From Megamerina dolium (Eukaryota; Arthropoda; Insecta; Diptera; Megamerinidae): DNA of 64,000 nt. The stretch lies in NCBI GenBank assembly GCA_963854835.1, contig OY978527.1, positions 36,742,540 to 36,806,539 of the forward strand. Reading direction: 5' to 3'. The position numbers and the translations under genes were made by a program. Below, piece by piece: positions 1 to 10,803 of the stretch (within the stretch, counting starts at the first letter, position 1; each line of letters opens with the position of its first letter). The notes under the pieces were generated by a model. The model saw only the letters and a list, made by a program, of their open reading frames with translations, made no database searches and was not told the DNA's origin.

Positions 1-495
1 TGGCCACTTGCCTCTGGTTATCGACAAGTAGAAGGATTATATTTTCTATGTGTTCTGTTGCGAGAAAAGCAGTCACAAATAAAGAATATTCCATTTCTGG
101 AATGGAGATAATAAATAAAAGAAAGAACAAAAAAAAAACGTATTTTAGTACAAATGTTCATTTATGTTGACTACATCAAAAACTAGTATTCTGTGACCAA
201 TTGTTACAAAATTTAGTACCACCACGCACACACACACATATGTGCGTGTGTGTGTATTTTTGTATGCACATGTGTAGGTATATTATAGTAATATTATAAA
301 CATATGTACCAATCATACAAGCTAAAATTGTACATTTTTGTCATTTACCCAGTGACAGCTCTCACAGAATTGAACATGTTTTGCATATTAAAAACAAAAA
401 AAAACAAAAAAATACTAAATGAAATACCAAGTATGTATATCTTCTGAACACTTTATAATTACTACATTTATTTAAGAAAAACATGTCCAATATTA
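1..495. other. intergenic, AT-rich, with CA/TG microsatellite
   Basis: No coding potential is seen. Positions about 222-257 hold a CA run followed at once by a TG run, so the stretch is partly self-complementary. The right part abuts a mariner remnant whose outer ends I could not define. Confidence 0.6.
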
Positions 496-1534
496 TTATT
501 CAAAGTATTGCCCATCTGAAGCTATGACTTTTTCCCATCTTTCTGGCAATTTGTGGATTCCATCCCAAAAGAACTGCGTCGGCTTGGCGGCCATGAATGA
601 ATCAAGCCAATTTTTAATACACTGTTCTGAAGGTTCTGATATGAACCTTATTCCAGTGAGGGCGTTCTGCATCGATCGAAATAAATGGTAGTCGGACGGG
701 GCAAGGTCTGGGCTATAAGGCGGGTGAGCCAAAACTTCCCAGGCGCTGTTTTCCAAATTGTTTTTGACCGGTGTTGCAACATGAGGCCGAGCGTTGTTAT
801 GATGCAAAATTATAGACTCATGTTCGGTCGCATATTCCGAGCGTTTTTCGGCTATTACTCTCTTCAAATGGATTAATTGTGTTCGGTAGCGTTCGCCATT
901 GATGGTTTCACCCGATTTTAGCAGCTCATAAAACAGCAGACCCCTCTGATCCCACCAAATACAGAGCATTACCTTCGCGCCATGGATATTCGGCTTTGCC
1001 GTTGATTTGACTGGTTGGCCGGATTTCACATATAATTTTTTGCGCTTGGGGTTGTCATAATGGATCCATTTTTCATCACTAGTAACAATCCGATGCACAA
1101 ATGATTTATTTTTGTGGCGTTCCAGCAGCATTTCGGACATGCCTTTCAACGTCTTTCGGCTTCAGTTCATGTGGCACCCAATTTCCTTGCTTTAGAATGT
1201 ATCCTGCTGCTTTTAAACGTTTTGAAATGGCTGCTGGAGTGACTCCCAAAGACTCTGCAAGCTCTCCTTGTGTTTGGCAACAATCTTCATTGAGTAATAC
1301 CTCCAGTTCTTCATCATCAAACTGTTTTGGCTGCCCACGACGTTCTTCGTCTTCCAAGCCAAAATTACCACTTTTAAATCGTGCAAACCACATTTGGCAC
1401 ATTCGCTGAGCTAGAGCATGTTCACCATAAACTTCCACCAAAATACGATGATTTTCGGCAGCAGTTTTCTTCATATTAAAGTAATGAAGAAGAACTCCCC
1501 GTAAAAACACTTTTTCAGGAACATAATTCGACAT
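496..1534 (-). pseudogene. mariner transposase, D,D34D, broken
   Basis: Two overlapping frames together cover a full-length mariner transposase of about 345 residues. The upstream frame (1106-1534, starting MSNYVPEK) carries the helix-turn-helix DNA-binding half and ends with the WVPHEL linker typical of mariners. The downstream frame (496-1149) carries the catalytic half with TSDEKW (first Asp), HHNNARPH and YSPDLAPSD (third Asp). A small indel near 1140-1155 separates the frames. The second catalytic position reads Asn instead of Asp (HHNNARPH, codon AAC), while the 34-residue spacing to the third Asp is kept. With both a frameshift and a catalytic substitution the copy should be inactive. 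Terminal inverted repeats were not identified. Superfamily assignment is secure; subfamily is not assigned. Confidence 0.93.
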
Positions 1535-2734
1535 ATTTGAGTGAAAAAAAAAATTGTCGTTGTTAAATTAAAGCTACTGACAGTCATAAATAGAAAATAT
1601 CAAATTTTGAGTTATGTCATTATTACAGGCAATACGTTAATATACATATATCTAGTTTTTACACCCACTTCTGGTGACACTATACATTTACAAATATCTA
1701 TACTCATACATTTGATGTGGAAAAGTCGTGGTAAACGTATTTACCCAAAAATGTTTAACATTTTCAAAGGAAATTGTTTTTTTTTTCAATTTTACCACTA
1801 CTCGTAAGTACATATATTAGGGCTATCTCATATCTCTAAATACATGAACACACATATGTTAGTGGTTTTGCTGCTCTATTTTGTCTCTATAATCGTTTGA
1901 ATATATTTCTATTGTCTATCAAAAGATTTGCATTTAAATGTTTAAAAACACACCCATAAGCATATTTTTGTTTTTGTTGTAAGTGTTATATTTGTTTTGA
2001 AAATTTGTTTGTGGGGGATGTGTTACATCAGCTCTTTTTTTTGCCGTACTCGTTCTTCCACTGCAATAGTCGTATGTATGTATGTATGTATGTGTGTATC
2101 TGAGCGATAAATGCCTTTTTAAGCCGATTAGTGATTTCATTTTTGCATAAGTGTCATCATCATCGCCATTACCATCATCATAATCATCATTAGTTATGCA
2201 TATATTGTATTTGTATATGTGTGTGTGTATGTTGAAGATTATCATCGGCTTATGCTGTTAAAAATCAACATATCACTTTTGTTCTGGTTGCTACTGTGTT
2301 TCATCTGACGAAAGTACCTTCCTAAATTGCGATTATAAATTTAAAGCTTTTAAAGTGTTCGTTTGAATACTAAAAATTGTTATTTCAATGTTTTAGATAT
2401 ATTTTAAAATTATATTTAATGATAATAAAGCAATTTGCGTCAGCATTTAAACAATAACAAATATTTTTTGATTTTCAATATCAATTAAAAGCCCATTTAA
2501 AAATTTGTTGTAAGTGTGTTTAACCAAATAATTCCATTTACATAAAACTTTTAGAGTTTCTATGGTATATCAAAACCGCTGACATCATTAAGGGAGTTCT
2601 GAAAAGATATGTGACGGAATATACCATAGTTTAAATATCAGACAATTTACAATAAGTGCCATTACGTCACTAAAGTTGATTTTAAAATGTTCAAGAGTGC
2701 GGTTTTTGTAAGAACGATCTTTCGCGCAGGACGG
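1535..2734. other. intergenic, no gene seen
   Basis: AT-rich sequence with a GTAT/GT microsatellite at about 2069-2098 and a TCATCA-rich patch at about 2153-2190. Open frames here are low-complexity and I do not support them as genes. Confidence 0.5.
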
Positions 2735-2965
2735 CTAAAAATACTCCAATACCCCAAAAACTTCTAGTCGCATGATCTTGAGGGCCAATCGACATTGCTA
2801 AATCTGAAAGTTATACATTCTGGGACCTGTTTTTTCAATGCAGCCAAAATTATTCAGATATTGTAGTTCTGAAGAGTGATAGTAACTGAGGATCTTTAAT
2901 CATTTTCGACAAAATACGGACCAATAATGCCATTATACCAAAATGTACATCAGACACCCACATTA
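2735..2965 (-). pseudogene. Tc1/mariner transposase fragment, degenerate
   Basis: In one minus-strand frame the DNA reads NGIIGPYFVEND, then about 30 diverged residues, then FSNVDWPSRSCD followed by a stop. The GIIGPYF motif and the VDWPxRSCD motif (the region of the third catalytic Asp) are the same landmarks, in the same order, as in the better-preserved D,D41D mariner at 41846-43103. Several stops interrupt it and the N-terminal part is missing. I read it as an old internal fragment of that type. Confidence 0.55.
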
Positions 2966-3464
2966 ATAGGATGCTTTGACTCTCTTAAGGTATTTGTTAG
3001 TTTACATTTGCGCCAATTCTACTAATTTACATATACATCGAGGGAAAAATCTTAACTCTAGGAGGTTCAACCAGGTCTGTGCAGATCTTTTGCATAAAAA
3101 CGTGTGTGTGTAACTTTTTCGTTTTGCGACTTAGAGACGAATCAGTCCATGATTTCCTAAAAGCGACTACGGCGAATACAATGAGCACAAATTCACTCAG
3201 ACCGCTTGTATGATTATGTTCGGTTTGATTCGTGTTTACAAACTAAATGGCTCAAACGGACCAAGCAGGTGGGACATGTGATTTAAATATGTTTTGACTG
3301 GTATGTGCGTAGAACTTGTAAGTAGAACAGTCAGACTGCTCGTGAGTTGTGGCCCAACAACGGAAACCCTATCTACAGGACGAAGATGGCTGCGCATCGA
3401 TATTAAACTATTCTACAATATATTCGATTCACCCAGTATATTCTGTCAAAAGCAGCAAAATATG

Positions 3465-3806
3465 GAATTAAATGAGCTAGTGCGTTGGCTTTCTGATCTG
3501 TAGGTAGTGGGTTCAATCCACGGTTAAAGCATATTATCGAAAATATGTTTCTTTCGAACGGTACCACTTGTCGGCAAGAATTGGCAGTAACAATTTGCCA
3601 AAAAATGCTTCTTAAAACAGTTCTGTGACAAAGCTAAGTTAAAGTGTTATCACAAGGGTTTTGCCGTTCGCGACCGGCTAATATGGCTAGGTCCCTTCTA
3701 ATGCTGTCCAAATTTTTACACGCACAACAGTATTGGAAAAGAAGCTCGGTGGTAACACAGTAGGCCTCTCAGAGAGAGGGCAGCCGAAATAACCTAACCT
3801 AACCTA
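3465..3806 (+). repeat. tRNA-derived SINE, copy 1 (diverged)
   Basis: The head resembles a tRNA with a weak A box around GAGCTAGTGCG and a clear B box, GGGTTCAATCC, about 35 bp later. The body (the GATCTGTAGG motif, a CGAACGGTACC stretch, TTGCCAAAAAATGCTTCTT, and the GGTCCCTTCTAATGCTGTCC part) matches the SINE copies at 10456-10803 and 12954-13316, which lie on the opposite strand. The 3' end differs from those copies and finishes in three AACCT pentamers. This is either an older subfamily or a composite with another repeat. Confidence 0.7.
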
Positions 3807-4060
3807 AATGAAAGGAATTATATGTGCTCGAAAACAGCAAATGAATTGCGTGAGGTTAGTCAAGGCAAAGAGTTCTTTTGAAAACGGGTCGAAAAGTACC
3901 CCGGTTATGGATGAACAATATTTCTTTTCGTCTTTTGATTCGGCCATGGCTTTGATGACATAACGGTTGGCATATGTAGGAACCGTGCGCAAAAATAAAG
4001 CCTGCATACCGAAGTAGATGTTGGATCCAAAACGAGATGTATTCGGTTACCATAATAATA
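3807..4060 (-). other. unrecognised short open segment
   Basis: A minus-strand frame of 67 codons with even amino-acid composition (TVPTYANRYVIKAMAESK and similar) lies directly next to the SINE tail. A possible acceptor (TTTTTTATGCTTTGCAG) lies just upstream at about 4079-4095. I do not recognise the product and see no partner exon. It may be a captured exon fragment, a decayed transposon, or chance. Confidence 0.15.
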
Positions 4061-4269
4061 ACAATGTGCTATATTCATACCTGCAAAGCATAAAAAAGTT
4101 GTGGTTCTTATCTCGACTCAACATGACAATTCCGCCGAAGACTCGTCGAAGTCATCGAAGAAGTCATTTCAAATTCTGGACTACATAATTGCCCGTACAA
4201 CTAGGCAAAGGCCCTTGCGCACCAACTTGATATATTGTGCACCTCTTTGTACTTAAATATTTAGCATAT

Positions 4270-4560
4270 TTAATATATCGAGGAATCGAACCAGCTCCTT
4301 CGTGGGTAGTATTTGAAGTTTTTCATCTTCTAGTAAGTATGAACCCAGGATTTTGTTCCTCCTGTGGCCTAGTGCATCACAAGTTGTGATTAAATGTTCC
4401 ATGGACTCTTCCTCATCACAGCAGAATCTGCAAGTACTTGAGTTAGATATTCATATTTTGTGTAAGTGTTTATTGCATGCGGAGTGGCCTGTAGTGCTCC
4501 GGAGAGTAATCTAAAACTAATTTTGTTTAAGATTAGAGCGGTGTTTGCTCTTTTGGCATC
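4270..4560 (-). pseudogene. LINE RNase H C-terminal tail, fragment
   Basis: Reading the minus strand gives CRFCCDEEESMEHLITTC and then DALGHRRNKILG. This is the Cys/His tail (C-x2-C ... H-x4-C) found after the RNase H domain of LOA/I/R1-type LINEs. The frame ends in an open stretch and a stop near 4270. The upstream part is frameshifted. A similar tail, from a different copy, is at 61370-61863. Confidence 0.55.
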
Positions 4561-4599
4561 AAAGCTCAGGAATTTTTCGAGCTGTTGAGACCGGCAATA

Positions 4600-4830
4600 T
4601 GTGTTAATCCGCAGTGGACACCATGGATCATATGGTTGGCGATTATATTTACATGCAAATGGGGCATAAGCCGAAGACCCTTAGCTCTGTTCGTTAACAT
4701 GTTGGACGTGGTGGACTTGGCTGCATTTCTCATACAAATGCATGACAAATTGAGTCATGTCAAGAGGACAGACCGAAGTCCAGCACAGCTGATGTTCCCT
4801 CACATGGAGCAGAGAGCTATTTTTCAATAG
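4600..4830 (+). pseudogene. piggyBac-like transposase C-terminal fragment
   Basis: The plus strand is open for about 75 codons to a TAG. It contains RRPLALFVNMLDVVDLAAFLI, which resembles the conserved 'RWPLAxFxNxxDVAALNAxxI' block near the C-terminus of piggyBac-like (DDE_Tnp_1_7) transposases. The DDD catalytic core and any TTAA-flanked ends are not visible. The match is one motif plus position, so it remains tentative. Confidence 0.4.
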
Positions 4831-6814
4831 ATCGCATCCAGGTGACGCCACTGCATTGATATATTTCTTTTCACCAAAAATGTGTTACTAGGTTAATTGG
4901 CCTTATGATATGCTTACCTTTAGATCTCACGCACTCATGTATCATATGATTCTATTGTATTTTATTACTTACCATTTTGATGCTATTATTTTCATATAAT
5001 TAACTTTAGCACAATACTTTGTGTGTGAGACGACTGTCTTTTGTAATCAATTTCATTAATAAGTTAATGTCTGTCTTCTTACCAACAAAGAATATTGTTG
5101 TGTTGCCAAAAATTCAGTTACTCACATTCTTCGCATATACTTAGGTATTGTAAATATTTATGTATATATAGTAAGTACTACATACAAAGGCTACCTTTTA
5201 AGAAAATACTTTTGTGTATAGTATTTGTGTAGCTGCTACTTATTGTTGTATGAAAGAATAAAGGTCATACCTTTATAAAATTTCATTTCAATGTTGGTTA
5301 ACTTGTCCTGTTTTCTTGTATTGTTAGCTGGATAGAGGTAGTCATTCGTACTTACTATTATGTATTGTTGCTGTGTTAATTTAAGTTTCATTAATTTTGT
5401 GCCGAGTCGTTGTTGCTGCTACTCGTATATATTGCTTTTGGCCTCATAAAGATAACATTTTCAGTGTAATTACCAACGATAAATTTTCGGACACAATACT
5501 TACCAACATATACAATTCGTATAATAACAATGAAAAAAAGAAACAACTACAAAATGAACAAAATGTTATGGTATCTTGCATCATTGAGTCTGAGTACTGC
5601 TTGCTGCCTGAATGATGTAAAACACTGTGACACTTTTAACTTATTATAGTCATATTGTAAGCGGGTAGGGGGTGGCAAGGCAAGGCAATGAATGAAAAAA
5701 AAATGAGACTAAAGTTTTTATCAGATTGGCTACATGAAAATGATATTTATAAGTATAATATAAATATATAATTTTTATTGCTTTAAACTTTATAAAAATG
5801 GTCTGAAATGGATACTGCTTATTTATATGTACAATATATGAGTGTCAAATGTAAATCGTGTATGTATCCAGTAGGAAATGACTAACATGATTTACAGTTA
5901 CGATCAAAATCATCATATAATTACATATTATAAATATTACAAAGCTACATTTTGGACTATTTATGTCATTCCAATGTGATAGTCTATTACCGAAGCTCTA
6001 TAATTTTTTCAAGTATTCCAATTCAAATGTTCAATGTCCTAATCACGATGAATATGATATGAAAATATGCCTAAATTAATATGAATTTATTTTCCAAAAA
6101 AGAATACCATTGTAGTGCCACTTTTGTCATACTATGGGCTTCGTTTTGTGAATGGAGTATGAGAGTTGAATATTGTTGCACACGATTTCATTAAGGTCTT
6201 TAAGGAAAATAGATTGGCAAAGCAATTGTTGTACTATTAGTAGTAATTACAGTAACCCAGAGGGGAGATAAAGGAGAGAAAAGAGCCTTTCGCTTGAATT
6301 TAACTGCAGGTGATTGTACTCATTCCATTGATATCGGTGCTTTTCCTGTAGGTGGTGTAATAATTGTTATTTCAAAATTGAAATTATTATTATTATTATT
6401 GAATTCGACAGATTTTATTTTATTTTTAGTGTCCGTAACACTCTGAGGTTGGCCCTCAGAGGAATAAGTCGTAGGGCTCATATCCTCTAACAGACTTTAG
6501 TCTGGTTTCGCGTGGTCCACTTGATGTACAATTAGTTTGTCCTTGCGTCAAATTCACGCCGTCTTTTGATTGATCGGTTGATTACCCGAACATATTGCAA
6601 AACTTCTATAAATAATATTTCATATGTCCTTTAATTTTGTATTTTTTTTTTAAATTTATTCTTTGAATATCATTTATTTATTGAATATCTTTTAAATGTC
6701 CAATAACAAGTGTTCACATTTTAAAACTAATAAAACACAAAATCTACAGTCAAAATATGAACTTATTAATGAAGAAATACAAAATTACCTCAATTTACAA
6801 AAAAAAAACGTAAT
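4831..6814. other. intergenic, no gene seen
   Basis: AT-rich DNA with homopolymer runs and an ATT microsatellite at about 6385-6402. A less AT-rich patch at 6430-6560 has no recognisable domain in any frame. Confidence 0.45.
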
Positions 6815-7342
6815 CTAAATTTACTTAACATAGAATAGAATTATACTAACAAAAGTCTCCTATAACAAATTACAACAATGACAGCTGATTTGGCATAGTC
6901 TTGCAATATTTGAAGTTTCACAGCAAGCAATCAAAATGGAGACGAGAAAATTGCAAACTCAATTACAATGGGTCGGGGTATATTCGGGTTTTCCACTCTC
7001 TACGGATTTCGACGTAAGCTCGAGGCACCCACGTGGAAATATGTAATGAGTGCCAAATAACACATGGAGAGATTTCACTAAATTTACTTAACATAGAATA
7101 GAATTATACTAACAAAAGTCCCCTATAACAAATCACAAAAATGACAGCTGATTTGGCATAGTCTTGCAATATTTGAAGTTTCACAGCAAGCAATCAAAAT
7201 GGAGACAAGAAAATGCAAACTCAATTACAATGGGTTGGGGTAGATACGGTTTTGCCATTCTCTACGGATTTCGGCGTAAGCTCGTGGCATCCATGTGGAA
7301 ATATGTAATGAGTGCCCAATAGCACATGAAGAGAAATCACCA
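6815..7342 (+). repeat. tandem duplication of a ~263-bp unit
   Basis: Unit 1 (6815-7077) and unit 2 (7078 to about 7342) both begin CTAAATTTACTTAACATAG and run in the same order through AAAAGTC, GACAGCTGATTTGGC, CAAGCAATCAAAATGGAGAC and ATGTAATGAGTGCC. Differences are scattered substitutions and single-base indels. No open frame is conserved between units. It may be part of an unrecognised non-autonomous element. Confidence 0.85.
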
Positions 7343-7439
7343 TGCCTTGTGACCGTCTGGAACTGATTCAGAAGATACCAGACCTAATATTTTTCTATGA
7401 TATTAAGACGAATCTCATGAAGGTCGTATAAAATCTTTG

Positions 7440-7625
7440 ACTGCAGTCCAAAACTGGTGATGATCTGAGTTTGACCTAGGAAATGATTGCTGATGAGCTG
7501 GACTTGAATGCCATGGCTGTATTGCGAATAGTAAGAAATAATTTTGGATATACGGAGAAATTAGCACAATGGTTTCCTTAAATTTGAAGTGAAGCTAATA
7601 GAGCACGTGTGCATTGTGCTCAATA
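7440..7625 (+). pseudogene. mariner transposase N-terminal fragment
   Basis: One plus-strand frame reads EMIADELDLNAMAVLRIV and then RNNFGYTEKLAQWFP before a stop. This has the spacing of the second helix-turn-helix and the following 'kxxAkWVP' linker of mariner transposases. Flanking frames are broken and no catalytic region follows; a poly-T run at about 7627 ends the similarity. Confidence 0.4.
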
Positions 7626-7642
7626 TTTTTTTTTTTTTAATT

Positions 7643-8529
7643 TCATAATATAGGATCCAGTACCTTCAATAAAATTGTTACAGCCTTAGTTTTGCAAGCA
7701 CGAGCCAGAAGTAAAGCAATAGTTGATAGCATGGAACCCGGAATGTGTTAATCCACCCGTTAAAGCCAGGCAGCAAAAGTTAGTAACAAAAGTCAGCGAC
7801 AAAAGTGCTGATGTCAATTTACTTCATCAGAGGAAACGTTGTAGCTAGTATTCCTCTGCAGAGTAGACAGGCGATAACTACTAAATAGTATACTGAAACG
7901 CCAACTCACCGTGCGGAAATAACCAACAATTTCATGCGCTCTCAGAGATTGAAGACATTCGTGCAGCACCATGTTCTAAAGTAATAACAATTTGACGGCA
8001 TTATTGAGAAGTTAATTTAGACAGTCAAACTTGAAGCGGCAAACCTTAAAAATCCGAAATGTGAGGACTGTTTTAGAAAATAGCTCTACCGGCTTCTAAA
8101 ATATGTAGAAATAAATGGAACACATTTAAAATGATGTAGATTAAATTTATAGAATTAAGAATTAGTTTTTCTTCCATTGGCGATGTCTCAGGGCTTCATA
8201 TGTGATAGCGTGCACCGGATATTGTTTGCCAGATTTTTAAATGGATTTGCTGAATTAGCTTTAAATTTGAACACTTTACACATGTATTGCAAATAATGTT
8301 TGAAATGGCTATGGACCAGCCCAAATAAAAAGAACAAACTTTTAGCTTCATTGAGTTTTTTTTTAGATTACTTCTTCCAAATAAGATGTCTGTCAAGGTC
8401 AGTGCTCAAGCATTTTACTTCTTGGACATGAGGAATTTGAACATTAATAAGCTCAGCAGGACGACAAGTCGGTCTCAACTCACCTATTTCTAAAACTATA
8501 AATAGCTCAAATAGTTTTTTGTTTTTTTT
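7643..8529. other. intergenic, no gene seen
   Basis: Mixed-composition sequence without a supported frame. Some patches (7680-8050) are less AT-rich and may be decayed transposon, but I cannot assign them. Confidence 0.4.
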
Positions 8530-8692
8530 CCTCAACCTCAACAAGACTTTTCCATCGTACACGGTTCTGTGGTGTTATTTTTGCGCCGTCCCATGTTGCG
8601 TTGACATCGGCTAGCTCGAGCAATATCGACCTACTCCAGGTATTTTTTGGCCGACCTCGACCTCTGCTCCCTTGCGGGTTCCAGTCCAGCTT
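8530..8692 (-). pseudogene. LINE reverse transcriptase C-terminal tail
   Basis: An uninterrupted minus-strand frame of about 50 codons reads DWNPQGSRGRGRPKNTW, then an acidic/aliphatic spacer, then NRVRWKSLVE. The 'W.PxGxRxRGRPxxTW ... RxxW' pattern is the C-terminal tail of endonuclease-reverse transcriptase LINEs. It belongs to a different family from the 56546-57362 copy, whose tail reads GRRRRGRPNLRW. Confidence 0.6.
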
Positions 8693-9840
8693 AAATAGTG
8701 CTTTCCGTTAAATATATTTTAAAAATTTCGCTAAAAAAATTTGTCTAGATGAACAAAGATGAACGAAATAAAAAATTGATGGGTTCGAGGGAGCCCTTTT
8801 CTTATTACAATACCTACATATGGTTTAGTATCTATGAGCAATAGCCGTTAGTCATCGTCCTTGTGGTTATTTCCAATAGGGTCTACACATGAGCTCAAAA
8901 TATGTGCTAAGTACTGTCGCACGATGTTCGTAATCTATGTATAGTGTATCAAATAAATAAATAAAATAAAATGTATAAGAAAGTCTCCATTGGTTTATCG
9001 CGTTAATCAAGTGAGTCGTTAAAAATTTTGAATAATCTGAAATGACATTTATTAAGGCAAGCATCATTTATTTTGAAACGAACAACTTTTGAATTGATTA
9101 TATAAAAATATATAGTGGGAAAGAGAGAGTGAGATAAGATGAGACAATTAAATGGGCAGATAGATGTACTATAACTATTGACAAGGCGCCAAGGTTACTC
9201 AAGTACTGGCCGCGATAACAATTTAAGCCTTTTGCTACTTATTATTCTGTTTTCTTTTATTTTACATATACGAATAGCCGTTTATTTGCAGCCACTTGGT
9301 TAATTAAATTTTATATAATATATTATGTACATTTCAATTCAAAGATGAAGAGAAATCTCATTCTACATTTCAGACATTGTTAATAAATGAAATTATCTCA
9401 TTATCATTTTTATGTACAAGTACAAGTACAACCACTGACACTCTGATGTTCATTAACAATTCGAATTTGCTCCTTTTAAATTGATTAAAAGACTGACTGA
9501 TACTGTTTTCCAAGAATAAATTACGAGTACCCACCAGTGATGCCAATTTGAGGGAAATTTCAAATCAAATACATATAATCTAAATGGAAAGTCTGATAAA
9601 TATTGTATTTTCATATAAACAGCAGCATCATACCATGTTTGGTTTAAGTTCGATGAAATAATTTTATAACAGATGAGTCGACTAAACTTGAGACAAATTT
9701 TAAATGCTCCAAATTTTATTTTAATCTCCAATAATAAAGCTTAAATATGCAAAAATTGGTTTTGGGGAAAAAGAAATCCACTATTTTTATGATTTCTTCG
9801 TGATTTTATTTAAAATAGTTCGGATTGTTTAGGTCAGATG
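8693..9840. other. intergenic, no gene seen
   Basis: AT-rich sequence. The minus-strand open frame at 9453-9731 has biased composition and no recognisable domain, so I do not call it. Confidence 0.45.
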
Positions 9841-9844
9841 TAGG

Positions 9845-10455
9845 TCAAATAGGCGCCGTTGTCATAGACGCCCTGCTCCTTATTGGTGTAAAACTCAACG
9901 AACCGATCTTCGTAATCTGTTTTTTATGCCAATTTCTTCTCATGAAGCAATTATGACTATCGCTTGGTGCCAGCTCCGGACTATTAGATGGATGCACCAA
10001 AACTTCCAATCCAAACTTCCGAAATTTTTGGAGAGTAACTATAACTGTGTGCAGTCCCTCGTTATCCTGAGGGATTGCACCACAACTTCTCCTTACAACT
10101 TTAAGTAGATGATTCCTCTTCAGTCCCATCAAATTAGCAGCAAAACCTTTCTAGCTGCTTGTCTTGGTGTGGCTACCGTTTGATCCGCTTTGCAGAGCTT
10201 TTACTATGATCGTTTTTGCAAAATATTGTCGTACGTAATCTATTTCTCATCCTCAGTTTCCATCCGTTTAAAAAATGAGTTCATTTTATACCATTTTCCC
10301 AACGCTTTGCAAATGGAAATTCGACTCATCATGTTCCTTACTTCAAGCATTGTGACATCCAATCATTGAGCTTCTTTTTTAAGCAGATCGTTTAAAGCTA
10401 TTTTGCGGTCGATCCTAAGTTCATATGCAATGCTGCGACTGCTAAGATGCCGATC
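9845..10455 (-). pseudogene. mariner transposase, degenerate
   Basis: The minus strand reads SIAYELRIDRKIALNDLLKK (helix-turn-helix half, about 10375-10440), MNSFFKRMETEDE (about 10245-10280), and LEVLVHPSNSPELAPSDSHN (third-Asp region, about 9935-10000). They occur in the correct order for a mariner, with many stops between them. A SINE (10456-10803) abuts the N-terminal end, so it probably inserted into or beside the element. Confidence 0.6.
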
Positions 10456-10803
10456 TAAAAATAAAATAAATAAATATGTGGCAAGTAAAGCCCCGAAGAG
10501 CTCTTTGACCGAGCTACTCTTCCATTACTGTTTTGCGTGTTAAATTTTGGACAGTACTAGAAGGAACCTACTTATTTTAGCCGGTTCCGAATGGTAGAAC
10601 TCTTGTGACATCACTTTTTCTGAGCTCTGTCACAGAGTTCTTTTAGAAGCTTTTTCATGGCAAATTGTTACCCACCGATAGGTGGGTACCGTTCGAAAGA
10701 AAAATATTTCGATATTGAATTTGTTATGCTTCAGCCGGGAATTGAACCCACGACCTACAGATCAGAAGTCCAACACACTAACCACTTAGCTACGGCACCC
10801 CCG
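10456..10803 (-). repeat. tRNA-derived SINE, copy 2
   Basis: On the minus strand it starts with a tRNA-like head: an A box TAGCTAAGTGG, a GATCTGTAGGTCGTGGG stretch, and a B box GGGTTCAATTCC. The tRNA-unrelated body closely matches copy 3 (12954-13316), and both end in the same AT-rich tail (GCCACATATTTATTTATT). Clear target-site duplications were not found. Confidence 0.8.

Noticed and set aside
3793..3806. Three AACCT repeats (insect telomere-type TTAGG)
   Set aside because: Only three units at the end of a SINE-like repeat; too short for a telomeric tract, and flies generally lack TTAGG telomeres.
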